A stretch of DNA of 33,397 bases, from the NCBI GenBank assembly GCA_001512865.1, contig LFSY01000094.1:25052-58448 (forward strand), written 5' to 3'. The notes beneath the pieces were generated by a model. It made no database searches, had not been told where the DNA came from, and saw only the letters and a program-made list of their open reading frames with translations. Positions 1-10,190 of the stretch are shown piece by piece. Within the stretch, counting starts at the first letter, position 1; each line of letters begins with the position of its first letter. This stretch comes from Rikenellaceae bacterium DTU002. Lineage in GTDB: Bacteria; Bacteroidota; Bacteroidia; Bacteroidales; UBA932. Both the position numbers and the translations under genes were made by a program.

Positions 1-1379
1 GCAGCCTGCAGCAGGTTGAACTCGTCGTTGGTATATACGACCTGCTTCTTCATCCCGTAGGTGTTCTCGGGTTTTCCCCTCAGGCTGAATACTGCCTGAA
101 TATTGGGATCCCTGCTCTTGGTAATGGATCCGCTGGCCGAATCCCCCTCGGTGATGAACAGCATGGTCTGCTCTGCCCGTTCATGCTTGTCGGTGAAATG
201 GATCCGGCAGTCGCGCAGTTTCCGGTTGTGAAGGCTGATCTTTTTGGCATTTTCCTTAGCCTTTTTGCGTACCATGCCGACAGCCTTGCGTTCTTTTTCG
301 TTTTCAATGATCTTGCGAAGCAATATATCTGCCGTCTCGGGATTCCTGTGCAGGTAATTGTCCAGTTGTTCCTTAACGAAATCGCTTATGAAACTTCTGA
401 GAGTAGGGCCTCCCGGGCCCATTTCCCTGGAATCGAGGATCGTTTTTGTCTGATTCGCAAATTTGGGTTCAATAAGCCTTATGCTGATGGCCCCGACTAT
501 GGATTGCCGGATGTCGGAAGGTTCGAAATCCTTTTTGAAAAATTCCTTAATGGTCCTCGCCACTGCTTCTCTGAAAACGGACAAATGGGTTCCTCCCTGT
601 GAAGTGTTCTGTCCGTTGGCAAAGGACATGATACTTTCTCCCGTGTCGTTGGAATGGGTGATCACCATTTCTATGTCCGGCCCTGTAAGGTGTATGGGGG
701 GATACAGCGTTTCTTCCGCCATACTTTCGTTTACCAGGTCCAGAAGTCCGTTTCGGGAGATGAACTCTTCGTCGTTCAGCTGCATTTTCAGCCCCTTGTT
801 CAGATAGGCGTAATGCTTCATCATTTCCTGAACAAATTCCAGGTGTATGGAATAATTGGGAAAGAGTTCAGGATCCGGGGTGAAGCGTACCAGGGTCCCG
901 TCCTTTTCTCCGGATTCGGCTTCGCCGTCTTCCACCAGGACCCCTTTGGAGAACTTGCCGTAGCGGCTTTTTCCGTCACGGAAGGATTCAATGTAGAACA
1001 TGGTGGAAGTGGCATTAACCGCTTTCAATCCCACGCCGTTCAAACCTACTGCCTTCTGAAAGGATTTGTTGTCGTATTTTGCCCCGGTGTTCATTTTGTT
1101 CGCGGCGTCTATCACTTTTCCGAAAGGAATGCCCCGCCCGTAATCCCGTACCGATATGACCTGATCCAGGATGGTTACGCTGATAACCTTCCCGTGTCCC
1201 ATGGCATATTCGTCAACCGAGTTGTCAATGACTTCCTTGATCAGGACATAGAGCCCGTCATCGGGAGTGCTTCCGTCACCTGACTTTCCTATGTACATAC
1301 CCGGTCTGAGCCGGATATGCTGATTCCATTCAAGTGTCTGGAAATTTGCTTCTGTATAGGGTGCTGCTGGATTGGACAT
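1..1379 (-). CDS. parE: DNA topoisomerase IV subunit B (ParE-type), partial: C-terminus lies beyond the window start
   Basis: Manual reverse-strand translation from ATG at 1379: MSNPAAPYTEANFQTLEWNQHIRLRPGMYIG...KEVIDNSVDEYAMG...GRGIPFGK...NGVGLKAVNA...ITEGDSASGSITKSRDPNIQAVFSLRGKPENTYG. GHKL ATPase and TOPRIM (EGDSA) motifs are present. No stop before base 1, so it is missing from the ORF track. Confidence 0.93.
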   Translation of the reverse strand, partial: MSNPAAPYTEANFQTLEWNQHIRLRPGMYIGKSGDGSTPDDGLYVLIKEVIDNSVDEYAMGHGKVISVTILDQVISVRDYGRGIPFGKVIDAANKMNTGAKYDNKSFQKAVGLNGVGLKAVNATSTMFYIESFRDGKSRYGKFSKGVLVEDGEAESGEKDGTLVRFTPDPELFPNYSIHLEFVQEMMKHYAYLNKGLKMQLNDEEFISRNGLLDLVNESMAEETLYPPIHLTGPDIEMVITHSNDTGESIMSFANGQNTSQGGTHLSVFREAVARTIKEFFKKDFEPSDIRQSIVGAISIRLIEPKFANQTKTILDSREMGPGGPTLRSFISDFVKEQLDNYLHRNPETADILLRKIIENEKERKAVGMVRKKAKENAKKISLHNRKLRDCRIHFTDKHERAEQTMLFITEGDSASGSITKSRDPNIQAVFSLRGKPENTYGMKKQVVYTNDEFNLLQA

Positions 1380-1387
1380 ACGGGGCA

Positions 1388-1395
1388 CAAAGATA
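1388..1395 (-). promoter_or_regulatory. Bacteroidota-type -7 box TATCTTTG upstream of parE
   Basis: Exact TAnnTTTG match, 8 nt before the parE ATG; no clear -33 TTTG at 19-21 nt. Confidence 0.55.
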
Positions 1396-1428
1396 AAAAA
1401 AACTGGTATAAGTAGTCTAATTAATCAT

Positions 1429-1436
1429 TACATTTG
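1429..1436 (+). promoter_or_regulatory. Bacteroidota-type -7 box TACATTTG upstream of the atp operon
   Basis: Exact TAnnTTTG match about 30 nt upstream of atpD ATG. Confidence 0.55.
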
Positions 1437-1457
1437 CCGCTGGTTCAAAGAACATAA

Positions 1458-3232
<1,775 letters not shown>

Positions 3233-3253
3233 CCCGCGATAAATAAAGCAGTT

Positions 3254-3634
3254 ATGATAAAAAAAATGCTTACGGTACATACAATTGTGCTCCTTTCTGT
3301 CGGGATCGTATGGGGCCTGATCATGTATCTTTTTATGCCTCAATGGTGGTTCCCTTCCTACCCGGTAATCCCTGCAACGTTTTACCTGGTGGGAATACTC
3401 GAGATATGGCTTATGAAAAAGAGCAAGACACAGAAGGCAAGAATGCTTAACAGCATGCTTATTCAAAGGATTGTCCGCTGGGGGATTGTGCTGGTGGTTT
3501 TGGCCCTGCTGATTGGGGTGGCGCATCCTCCGAAAGCTTCCTTTATCATTAGTTTCATGGGAATGTTCATGGTGTACAGTTTCATGTCCATCTGGTTTTT
3601 ACTGGCCGATACAAAACATAACAGGGAAAAGTGA
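3254..3634 (+). CDS. Small multi-TM membrane protein between epsilon and subunit a; positional AtpI-like candidate
   Basis: 126 aa with about four hydrophobic segments; its stop overlaps the atpB GTG start. Confidence 0.7.
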   Translation: MIKKMLTVHTIVLLSVGIVWGLIMYLFMPQWWFPSYPVIPATFYLVGILEIWLMKKSKTQKARMLNSMLIQRIVRWGIVLVVLALLIGVAHPPKASFIISFMGMFMVYSFMSIWFLLADTKHNREK

Positions 3635-4746
3635 CAGCCACAGGTACCATAAAATCACTTTTTGTAGCAGCCTTTTTAACGGGCTGTTTGTTCCCAGTCA
3701 CGGCTCTGGCAAAGAAAGAAAGACCTCCCCTGAATGTTAAGGAAGTGATCATGGGCCACCTGGAAGACAGTTACCAATGGCATTTGTTTACAGCAGGGGA
3801 CAGACACATTGGCATTCCCCTGCCTGTGATCGTGAGGAGCCGGGAGCGGGGATGGTTCGTTTTCATGTCATCAAAACTGAAAGAGCAGGAGCATTACAGG
3901 GGATTCTATTACGCCGACACGGGGCGTTTGAAGGGCAAAATAGTGGAAAATGACACTGCCGGACAGCAGGTAAGGCCCTTTGACATTTCCATTACAAAGA
4001 ATGTCCTTGCTTTGTTCTTCTCGTGTGGTATTCTCATATTTCTGGTGCTTCGCCTGTCAGGGCGGTACAGGAAACTTGAGCTCGAGGGCAACCCCGACGC
4101 CGTTCCCGCCGGAATCCCGGGGATCATGGAATGGTTTATCATGAGTATTCACGACGGGGTGATAAAAAAATGTGTGGGGAAGGATTATCAGAGATATGCC
4201 CCTTATTTGCTCACGGCTTTTTTCTTTATATTCCTGAACAACGTGCTGGGCCTGGTTCCCATTTTTCCTGCCGGGGCAAACCTTACCGGTAACATTGCCA
4301 TCACCATGGGACTGGCTTTCTTCACCATGTTTGCAGTGAATATTTTCGGGAACCGGGAATACTGGAAAGAGATCCTGTGGCCCGATGTCCCGGTGTTCAT
4401 GAAAGTTCCCGTTCCCATCATGCAGATTATTGAGTTCTTTGGGATCCTGACAAAACCCCTTGCCCTGACGATCCGTCTGTTTGCCAATATTTTTGCCGGA
4501 CACATTATCATTCTGGCATTGACATCACTTGTTTTCCTGACCGTCGCCATGGGGCCTGCGGTCAATGCTTCGATGAGTGCCGCCTCGGTTCTGTTTTCTG
4601 TGTTCATGATGGCTCTGGAACTGTTGGTCGCATACATACAGGCGTATGTTTTCACCATGCTTTCGTCGATATTCATAGGGTTGTCAAGACAAGAACCGCA
4701 TAAACATAAAACGGCCTGTGCCGTACAAGATCAATCAATTCATTAA
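3631..4746 (+). CDS. atpB: F1Fo ATP synthase subunit a, with N-terminal signal and extracytoplasmic extension
   Basis: GTG start; LRPGxx-type C-terminal core: KPLALTIRLFANIFAGHIIILALTSLVF...ELLVAYIQAYVFTMLSSIFIG. Confidence 0.95.
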   Translation: MTATGTIKSLFVAAFLTGCLFPVTALAKKERPPLNVKEVIMGHLEDSYQWHLFTAGDRHIGIPLPVIVRSRERGWFVFMSSKLKEQEHYRGFYYADTGRLKGKIVENDTAGQQVRPFDISITKNVLALFFSCGILIFLVLRLSGRYRKLELEGNPDAVPAGIPGIMEWFIMSIHDGVIKKCVGKDYQRYAPYLLTAFFFIFLNNVLGLVPIFPAGANLTGNIAITMGLAFFTMFAVNIFGNREYWKEILWPDVPVFMKVPVPIMQIIEFFGILTKPLALTIRLFANIFAGHIIILALTSLVFLTVAMGPAVNASMSAASVLFSVFMMALELLVAYIQAYVFTMLSSIFIGLSRQEPHKHKTACAVQDQSIH

Positions 4747-4757
4747 ATTATACCATT

Positions 4758-5012
4758 ATGTTACTATTCACTGTATTGCAAGCTGCTGTCGCAAGTATGG
4801 AAATTGCCAAATTAGGGGCTGTACTGGCTGCGGCTATTGTGGTCATTGGCGCTTCCTTAGGGATTAGCAAGATAGGAAGCTCTGCCATGGAGGCCATTGC
4901 GCGTCAGCCCGAGGCGGCTGACGGAATAAGAATGGCAATGATCATCATAGGTGCGCTGGTGGAGGGGGTTTCCCTGTTCGCCATCATCGTGTGCCTGCTG
5001 GTGGCTTTGTAA
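4758..5012 (+). CDS. atpE: F1Fo ATP synthase subunit c
   Basis: 84 aa; ARQPEA loop and ALVEGVSLFAIIVCLLVAL with the ion-binding Glu. Confidence 0.97.
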   Translation: MLLFTVLQAAVASMEIAKLGAVLAAAIVVIGASLGISKIGSSAMEAIARQPEAADGIRMAMIIIGALVEGVSLFAIIVCLLVAL

Positions 5013-5024
5013 TCTTTGCATGCC

Positions 5025-5525
5025 ATGGACCTTTTGATGCCTGATTCCGGGTTGTTGTTCTGGATGCTGCTTTCTTTCGGTATCCTGTTCCTGATCCTTG
5101 CCCGTTACGGCTGGCCTGTGATCACGGGAGCGGTCGAGCGCCGCAATGAACGGATTGCCAAAGCTCTTTCCGATGCGGCGGCGGCCAGGCAATTGCTGGC
5201 GACCTTGAAGCAGCAGGAAGAAAAAATATTGCAACAGTCCCGGGATGAACAGACTAAAATGATCGAACAGACGGCGGCTATGCGAAAAGAGCTCCTGGAG
5301 CAGGCCAGGGAAGCTGCCCGTGAAGAAAGCCGCCTGGCACTGGAGCATGCCAGGACCCAGATAGAGAAGGAAAGGGAGATCGCTTTCCAGGAGGTACGTT
5401 CCTATGTGGCCTCACTTTCACTGGAAGTGGCCGAGAAGGTATTGCGTGAACAACTGGATTCAGACATCAGGCATCTGGAGCTGATCAACAGGATGGTGGA
5501 TGAATCCTTAAAACCCAGGGCATAA
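5025..5525 (+). CDS. atpF: F1Fo ATP synthase subunit b
   Basis: N-terminal TM segment then a long charged helix (ARQLLATLKQQEEKILQQSRDEQTKMIEQ...). ATG at 5025 preferred over the TTG at 5016. Confidence 0.93.
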   Translation: MDLLMPDSGLLFWMLLSFGILFLILARYGWPVITGAVERRNERIAKALSDAAAARQLLATLKQQEEKILQQSRDEQTKMIEQTAAMRKELLEQAREAAREESRLALEHARTQIEKEREIAFQEVRSYVASLSLEVAEKVLREQLDSDIRHLELINRMVDESLKPRA

Positions 5526-5529
5526 GGTC

Positions 5530-6093
5530 ATGAACACAGGATTGATCGCGGCCAGGTATGCCTCTGCTTTGATCATGTATGCATCCGATCATCGTGCGGG
5601 TCATGACCTGTACCTGATGATGAAAAGGATATCCGGGTTTTTTACCCTTGAAGCGGAGCTTGAAAAGACATTCTGCAACAGGATGATCTCCCGTGAGAAA
5701 AGGAAAGAGCTGTTTCTGGACATGTTCCCAAATTATCCCCGGGAATCGCTACAGGTTCTTTCCGGTTTCCTGGATCTGCTGATCCAACAGAGGAGGGAAC
5801 ATATCATACGGTATGCATGTCTGCAATACATCCATCTGTACCGTAAGAAGCACGGGATTACGTATGGTGTGCTGACCACCGTTGTCCCGGTAGATGAAGG
5901 GACGGCTGACAGAATAAAAAAGCTCCTGGAACCGGTCCATCCCGAGAAGGTTGAACTGGAAATGAAACAAGATGCCCGTTTGCTGGGGGGTTTTTCCCTG
6001 AGGGTGGGAATGGACGTCTGGGATGCTTCCCTGGCTGCCCGTATGAGGAAAGTGAGAAAAGCCTATGGATTAACCGATAATAATCAGACTTAA
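5530..6093 (+). CDS. atpH: F1Fo ATP synthase subunit delta
   Basis: [10 protein letters not shown]...[27 protein letters not shown]...[33 protein letters not shown]. Confidence 0.95.
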   Translation: MNTGLIAARYASALIMYASDHRAGHDLYLMMKRISGFFTLEAELEKTFCNRMISREKRKELFLDMFPNYPRESLQVLSGFLDLLIQQRREHIIRYACLQYIHLYRKKHGITYGVLTTVVPVDEGTADRIKKLLEPVHPEKVELEMKQDARLLGGFSLRVGMDVWDASLAARMRKVRKAYGLTDNNQT

Positions 6094-6094
6094 T

Positions 6095-7669
6095 ATGTCA
6101 GATGTGATAAAACCCGCAGAAGTAGCCGAAATCCTGCGGATGCAGCTGGAAGGACTGGACAACCGTCCTGTATACGAAGAAAAGGGTGTTGTGCTTCAGG
6201 TAAGTGACGGGGTTGTCCGTGTTTACGGTCTGTACAACGCCGGCGCCAACGAGTTGCTGGAATTTGACAACGGCATCATGGCCATAGTCATGAACCTGGA
6301 AGAAGACAATGTGGGGGCTGTGCTGCTGGGACCAACAGACAAGGTCCGTGAAGGAGACATGGTCAGAAGAACCGGGACCATAGCCTCTGTTCCGGTAAGT
6401 GAAAAAATGCTGGGCAGGGTGATCGATCCTTTGGGAAACCCCCTGGACGGCAGAGGTGCCGTTACGGGCCCGGTCACCCCCATGCCCCTGGAACGGAAAG
6501 CTCCGGGAGTGATCTACCGTCAGCCTGTATCGGAACCCCTGCAGACAGGTATTAAATCCATAGATGCGATGATCCCCATCGGCAGAGGCCAGAGAGAACT
6601 GATCATAGGGGACAGGCAGACCGGAAAAACCGCCATTGCCCTGGATACAATCATCAACCAGCGCAACAATTATCTGTCCGGAGATCCTGTTTACTGCATT
6701 TATGTTGCCATAGGACAAAAAGGTTCAACGGTCGCATCCATTGTCAACACACTGGAAAAGTACGGGGCAATGGAATATACGGTAGTCATATCCGCCACTG
6801 CAGGAGATCCTGCCGCCATGCAGTATTTCGCACCTTTCTCGGGAGCTGCCATTGGAGAATATTTTCGTGATACGGGACGTCATGCGCTTGTGGTTTACGA
6901 TGACCTTTCCAAACAGGCTGTATCGTACAGGGAGGTATCCCTGATCCTGCGCAGGCCATCGGGCAGGGAAGCATACCCGGGAGATGTGTTTTACCTGCAC
7001 TCCCGCCTTTTGGAGCGGGCTGCCAGGATCATCGATCAGAACGAGGTGGCCGGTCAGATGAACGACATACCGGAATCGCTCCGCGGACGCGTGAAAGGAG
7101 GAGGGTCCCTGACGGCACTGCCGATCATTGAAACACAGGCAGGCGATGTCTCGGCCTATATCCCTACCAATGTGATTTCCATTACCGATGGACAGATTTT
7201 TCTGGACACCGACCTGTTCAACCAGGGATACCGGCCTGCAGTCAATGTGGGGATATCGGTTTCCCGTGTGGGAGGGAATGCACAGCTCAGGGCCATGAAA
7301 CAGGTAGCCGGAACGCTGAAGATTGACCAGGCGCAGTACCGGGAACTGGAGTCGTTTTCACGTTTTGGAGGTGACATGGATCCCATGACTACCCGGATGT
7401 TGGACAAGGGCCAGAAGAATTCCCGGCTTCTGATCCAGAAACAATATGGTCCGCTGCCGGTCGGCAAACAGATAGCGTTGCTCTATTGCGGTGTTCACGG
7501 ATTGCTTTCGAGGGTCTCCCTTGACAAGATTTCGGTGTTCGAGGAAAAATTCCTGCAGGTACTCGAGACCAGTTACCGTGACAAAGTGCTGGTGCCGCTG
7601 AACCGGGGGGAGATAGATCCGCAGATAGAATCCATTATCGAAAGTGTGGCAGAACAAATAGCAGGTTAA
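6095..7669 (+). CDS. atpA: F1Fo ATP synthase subunit alpha
   Basis: [18 protein letters not shown] Walker [25 protein letters not shown]. Confidence 0.98.
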   Translation: MSDVIKPAEVAEILRMQLEGLDNRPVYEEKGVVLQVSDGVVRVYGLYNAGANELLEFDNGIMAIVMNLEEDNVGAVLLGPTDKVREGDMVRRTGTIASVPVSEKMLGRVIDPLGNPLDGRGAVTGPVTPMPLERKAPGVIYRQPVSEPLQTGIKSIDAMIPIGRGQRELIIGDRQTGKTAIALDTIINQRNNYLSGDPVYCIYVAIGQKGSTVASIVNTLEKYGAMEYTVVISATAGDPAAMQYFAPFSGAAIGEYFRDTGRHALVVYDDLSKQAVSYREVSLILRRPSGREAYPGDVFYLHSRLLERAARIIDQNEVAGQMNDIPESLRGRVKGGGSLTALPIIETQAGDVSAYIPTNVISITDGQIFLDTDLFNQGYRPAVNVGISVSRVGGNAQLRAMKQVAGTLKIDQAQYRELESFSRFGGDMDPMTTRMLDKGQKNSRLLIQKQYGPLPVGKQIALLYCGVHGLLSRVSLDKISVFEEKFLQVLETSYRDKVLVPLNRGEIDPQIESIIESVAEQIAG

Positions 7670-7672
7670 TTC

Positions 7673-8653
7673 ATGGCCTCCTTAAGAGAGATAAAACACA
7701 GGATCGCTTCCGTTAAAAGGACACAGAAGATCACCGAAGCCATGCAGCGGGTGTCTTCGGCCAAACTGCACAAGGCGCAGTCTGCCCTGGGAGACATGCT
7801 CCCCTATGAAGAACGGCTGCATTATATGCTCCTCACCTTTATTCATGAAGAGAGGTATTTGTATGAACACGGGTATCCCAGGGGCATGCATTCACTTCGT
7901 CAGACACCCTTTGCGATTGCACGCCCCATCCAAAACGTTGCCATCATATTTATGGCGTCGGATTCCGGACTTTGCGGATCCTACAATGCCAATATGGAGA
8001 AAAAGCTTCACGAAGTACTTCAGGAATACGCCCATCTCTCCCCGCAGAACATCACACTGTACCCTGTAGGCCATAAAATGCTGGAAGCTGCGCAAAAGAC
8101 AGGATGTTCGGTTTGTGATCAGTTCACACATCTTATGGCAAAGCCCGATTATCAGTCCTGTGAAAGCCTTTCCCGCCGTTTGGGAATAGGATATATGAGA
8201 GGCAGGGTGGATAAGGCAGAACTGATCTTCTATCATTTCAAGAATATGGCCGTTCAGATCCTGCAGAGAGATACCTTTCTTCCTTTTCAGTCGGAGCTTG
8301 TAAAAAGTTCTAACCCTTCATTCGGGCGGGAACTGAAAGGGAAACAAGGGGTCATCATCCCACAGGAATATCCCATGGAAGAATTGAATCCCGAATATTT
8401 TGAGAACTATATCATTGAGCCATCGCGGCAGGAACTCATAGATTCGCTCTTGCCCAAAGTCCTTCGTTTCCAGATATACAGGGCTGTACTTGACGCCAAC
8501 GCTTCTGAACATGCTGCCCGCACCATGGCCATGAAGGCGGCTTCTGAAAACGCTCAGGACCTGATACGTGAATTGTCCCTGCAATATAACAAAAGCCGCC
8601 AGCAGGCCATTACGTCAGAAATTCTTGATATTTTATCGGGATCTGTCAGATAA
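7673..8653 (+). CDS. atpG: F1Fo ATP synthase subunit gamma
   Basis: MASLREIKHRIASVKRTQKITEAMQRVSSAKL...SDSGLCGSYNANM...MKAASENAQDLIRELSLQYNKSRQQAITSEILDILSGS. Confidence 0.97.
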   Translation: MASLREIKHRIASVKRTQKITEAMQRVSSAKLHKAQSALGDMLPYEERLHYMLLTFIHEERYLYEHGYPRGMHSLRQTPFAIARPIQNVAIIFMASDSGLCGSYNANMEKKLHEVLQEYAHLSPQNITLYPVGHKMLEAAQKTGCSVCDQFTHLMAKPDYQSCESLSRRLGIGYMRGRVDKAELIFYHFKNMAVQILQRDTFLPFQSELVKSSNPSFGRELKGKQGVIIPQEYPMEELNPEYFENYIIEPSRQELIDSLLPKVLRFQIYRAVLDANASEHAARTMAMKAASENAQDLIRELSLQYNKSRQQAITSEILDILSGSVR

Positions 8654-8657
8654 GGGA

Positions 8658-8951
8658 TCAGGCTCCACGCATTTTCTGTTTGGTTTTAACCAGGTTTTCT
8701 TTCAGAATATCCACACCCGTAGCAATGGCTTCTTCAAAGGTCGGACAAGTTTTTTCCGCTATGAGATCATTCCCGGGGACCTTTACACGTATCGCAGCTT
8801 TCTTGTTGTCGTGTCCCGGAACCAGGGAGAGGGTCACTTCGACCCCTATGATGGCATCAAAGAATCTTTCCAGTTTTCCCACTTTTTCATCAATGAAATC
8901 CAGCAGTTTCCTGTCGGCATCAAATTTTACGGATTCAACTCTAATGTCCAT
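8658..8951 (-). CDS. hpf: Ribosome hibernation-promoting factor / sigma54-modulation (RaiA/HPF) family
   Basis: MDIRVESVKFDADRKLLDFIDEKVGKLERFFDAIIGVEVTLSL...AAIRVKVPGNDLIAEKTCPTFEEAIATGVDIL. Start reassigned to ATG 8951, 4 nt downstream of GGAGGT. Confidence 0.93.
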   Translation of the reverse strand: MDIRVESVKFDADRKLLDFIDEKVGKLERFFDAIIGVEVTLSLVPGHDNKKAAIRVKVPGNDLIAEKTCPTFEEAIATGVDILKENLVKTKQKMRGA

Positions 8952-8955
8952 AATT

Positions 8956-8961
8956 ACCTCC
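8956..8961 (-). promoter_or_regulatory. Shine-Dalgarno sequence GGAGGT for hpf
   Basis: Minus strand reads ATGGAGGTAATTATGGACATT; GGAGGT-N4-ATG. Confidence 0.7.
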
Positions 8962-8997
8962 ATTTTATATTGTTATTAAATAGGCACCGGGGGGCAT

Positions 8998-9861
8998 TCA
9001 GGCCCTTGGATGTGCCTTTTGATATGCTTTTTTCAATACTTCAAAAGAATTGTGTGTATATACCTGGGTGGCGGCCAGGGAAGTGTGCCCCAGCAGTTCC
9101 TTGATGCTGTTCAGGTCGGCCCCCCTGTTGAGCAGGTGGGTGGCCAGGGAATGACGCAGCACGTGCGGACTTTTTTTCCCGGTAAATCCGGGTTCGGCCG
9201 ATAATTCCCTGTGTACCATTTTGCTGATCGTTGTCAAGGCAATGGGATCCCCGTTTTTCCTGCAAAACAACCACGGGGAAGGCACCTCTCTTTTTTCCAT
9301 ATATGACTGCAAATCCCGGACCAAACCATCGCTCAGGGGAACATCGCGTTCTTTGTTCCCTTTTCCTTTTACGCGCAGGAGGGAGCGGTCAAAATCCAGG
9401 TCCCCTGTCCTGATGCCGGCCAGTTCCGCACGGCGGATTCCCGTAGCGTAGAGAAGGTGGATCATCATTTGTACCTGGGAGGGGGCTGTTTCTTTTTTAT
9501 CGATCATCCCGTTGATTTTCCCCTCCGGATAAAACTCGGGAATCCTGCGCCCTTTTTTGGGGCGGATAAGAAGTTTCAGGGGGTTGTCAGGAAGTGCTTC
9601 TTTTTTGACCAGGTAATTGCAAAAAGAACTCAGTGCGGAGAGCCGCTGGTAAACCGTTGCAGCGCTCAGTCCCTGCTCCAGAAGATGACCCGTATATAAC
9701 CTGAGTCCGGTAAGGGTAACATCTTTCATGGGATTGTCTGATGAAGAGATGCCCATGAATTCACAGAAGTCTATAATTGCATGATCATAAATAACTTGCG
9801 TGCGAGTTGAGTAGCGTTTCTGTACCCTCAGGAAATCTATGAAATCATTTCTTCCCATCAT
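8998..9861 (-). CDS. Tyrosine recombinase, XerC/XerD type
   Basis: Catalytic residues in ATGIRRAEL, KGKGNKERDVPL, HVLRHSLATHLL, LGHTSLAATQVYTH. Sits beside rpsU and hpf, with no mobile-element flanks. Confidence 0.93.
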   Translation of the reverse strand: MMGRNDFIDFLRVQKRYSTRTQVIYDHAIIDFCEFMGISSSDNPMKDVTLTGLRLYTGHLLEQGLSAATVYQRLSALSSFCNYLVKKEALPDNPLKLLIRPKKGRRIPEFYPEGKINGMIDKKETAPSQVQMMIHLLYATGIRRAELAGIRTGDLDFDRSLLRVKGKGNKERDVPLSDGLVRDLQSYMEKREVPSPWLFCRKNGDPIALTTISKMVHRELSAEPGFTGKKSPHVLRHSLATHLLNRGADLNSIKELLGHTSLAATQVYTHNSFEVLKKAYQKAHPRA

Positions 9862-9864
9862 ACA

Positions 9865-9872
9865 CAAATATA
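9865..9872 (-). promoter_or_regulatory. Bacteroidota-type -7 box TATATTTG at the xer start
   Basis: Exact TAnnTTTG match ending 3 nt before ATG 9861 and 6 nt before ATG 9858. Confidence 0.4.
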
Positions 9873-9873
9873 C

Positions 9874-9901
9874 AAAAAAAAACGAGGATTACTCCTCGTT
9901 T
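9874..9901 (-). terminator. Intrinsic terminator of rpsU overlapping its stop codon
   Basis: Minus strand AAACGAGGA-GTAA-TCCTCGTTT followed by a T run: perfect 9-bp stem, 4-nt loop holding the TAA stop. Confidence 0.9.
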
Positions 9902-10080
9902 ATCTGTATGCGTTGTTTGTATACGGCTTTCTTTTTTTGATCCCTGCGGGTGACCGATGGTTTGGAGAAAGACTGACGGCTTCTGAGCTCGCGCACGATC
10001 CCTGTTTTTTCAAATTTACGTTTGAATTTCTTTAATGCACGTTCTATGTTTTCGCCTTCCTTGATAGGTACAATGATCAT
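9889..10080 (-). CDS. rpsU: Small ribosomal subunit protein bS21
   Basis: MIIVPIKEGENIERALKKFKRKFEKTGIVRELRSRQSFSKPSVTRRDQKKKAVYKQRIQINEE; ATG 10080 preferred over the GTG at 10092. Confidence 0.96.
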   Translation of the reverse strand: MIIVPIKEGENIERALKKFKRKFEKTGIVRELRSRQSFSKPSVTRRDQKKKAVYKQRIQINEE

Positions 10081-10090
10081 ATTTACAGAC

Positions 10091-10097
10091 ACCTCCT
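10091..10097 (-). promoter_or_regulatory. Strong Shine-Dalgarno AGGAGGT for rpsU
   Basis: Minus strand AAAAGGAGGTGTCTGTAAATATG. Confidence 0.8.
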
Positions 10098-10111
10098 TTT
10101 GTTACGGGGTG

Positions 10112-10119
10112 CAAAAGTA
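10112..10119 (-). promoter_or_regulatory. -7 box TACTTTTG upstream of rpsU
   Basis: Exact TAnnTTTG match 15 nt upstream of the SD. Confidence 0.55.
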
Positions 10120-10151
10120 GATAAAAAAATGGGAAATCAAAGCGTAACCCG

Positions 10152-10159
10152 TATATTTG
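10152..10159 (+). promoter_or_regulatory. -7 box TATATTTG upstream of hutU
   Basis: Exact TAnnTTTG match about 31 nt upstream of ATG 10191. Confidence 0.55.
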
Positions 10160-10190
10160 TGCCTGAATTTCCGTAAATTTCTGTCAGAAT

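Noticed and set aside
4758-5012. Na+-type ATP synthase c subunit
   Set aside because: The ligand set seen in Ilyobacter c (Q...ES) is absent; this subunit has I at the Q position and EG after the site, so H+ coupling is more likely.
8998-9861. Tyrosine recombinase as integrase of a mobile element
   Set aside because: It sits in the rpsU-xer-hpf arrangement, with no att-like repeats, tRNA or cargo genes nearby; housekeeping Xer is the simpler reading.
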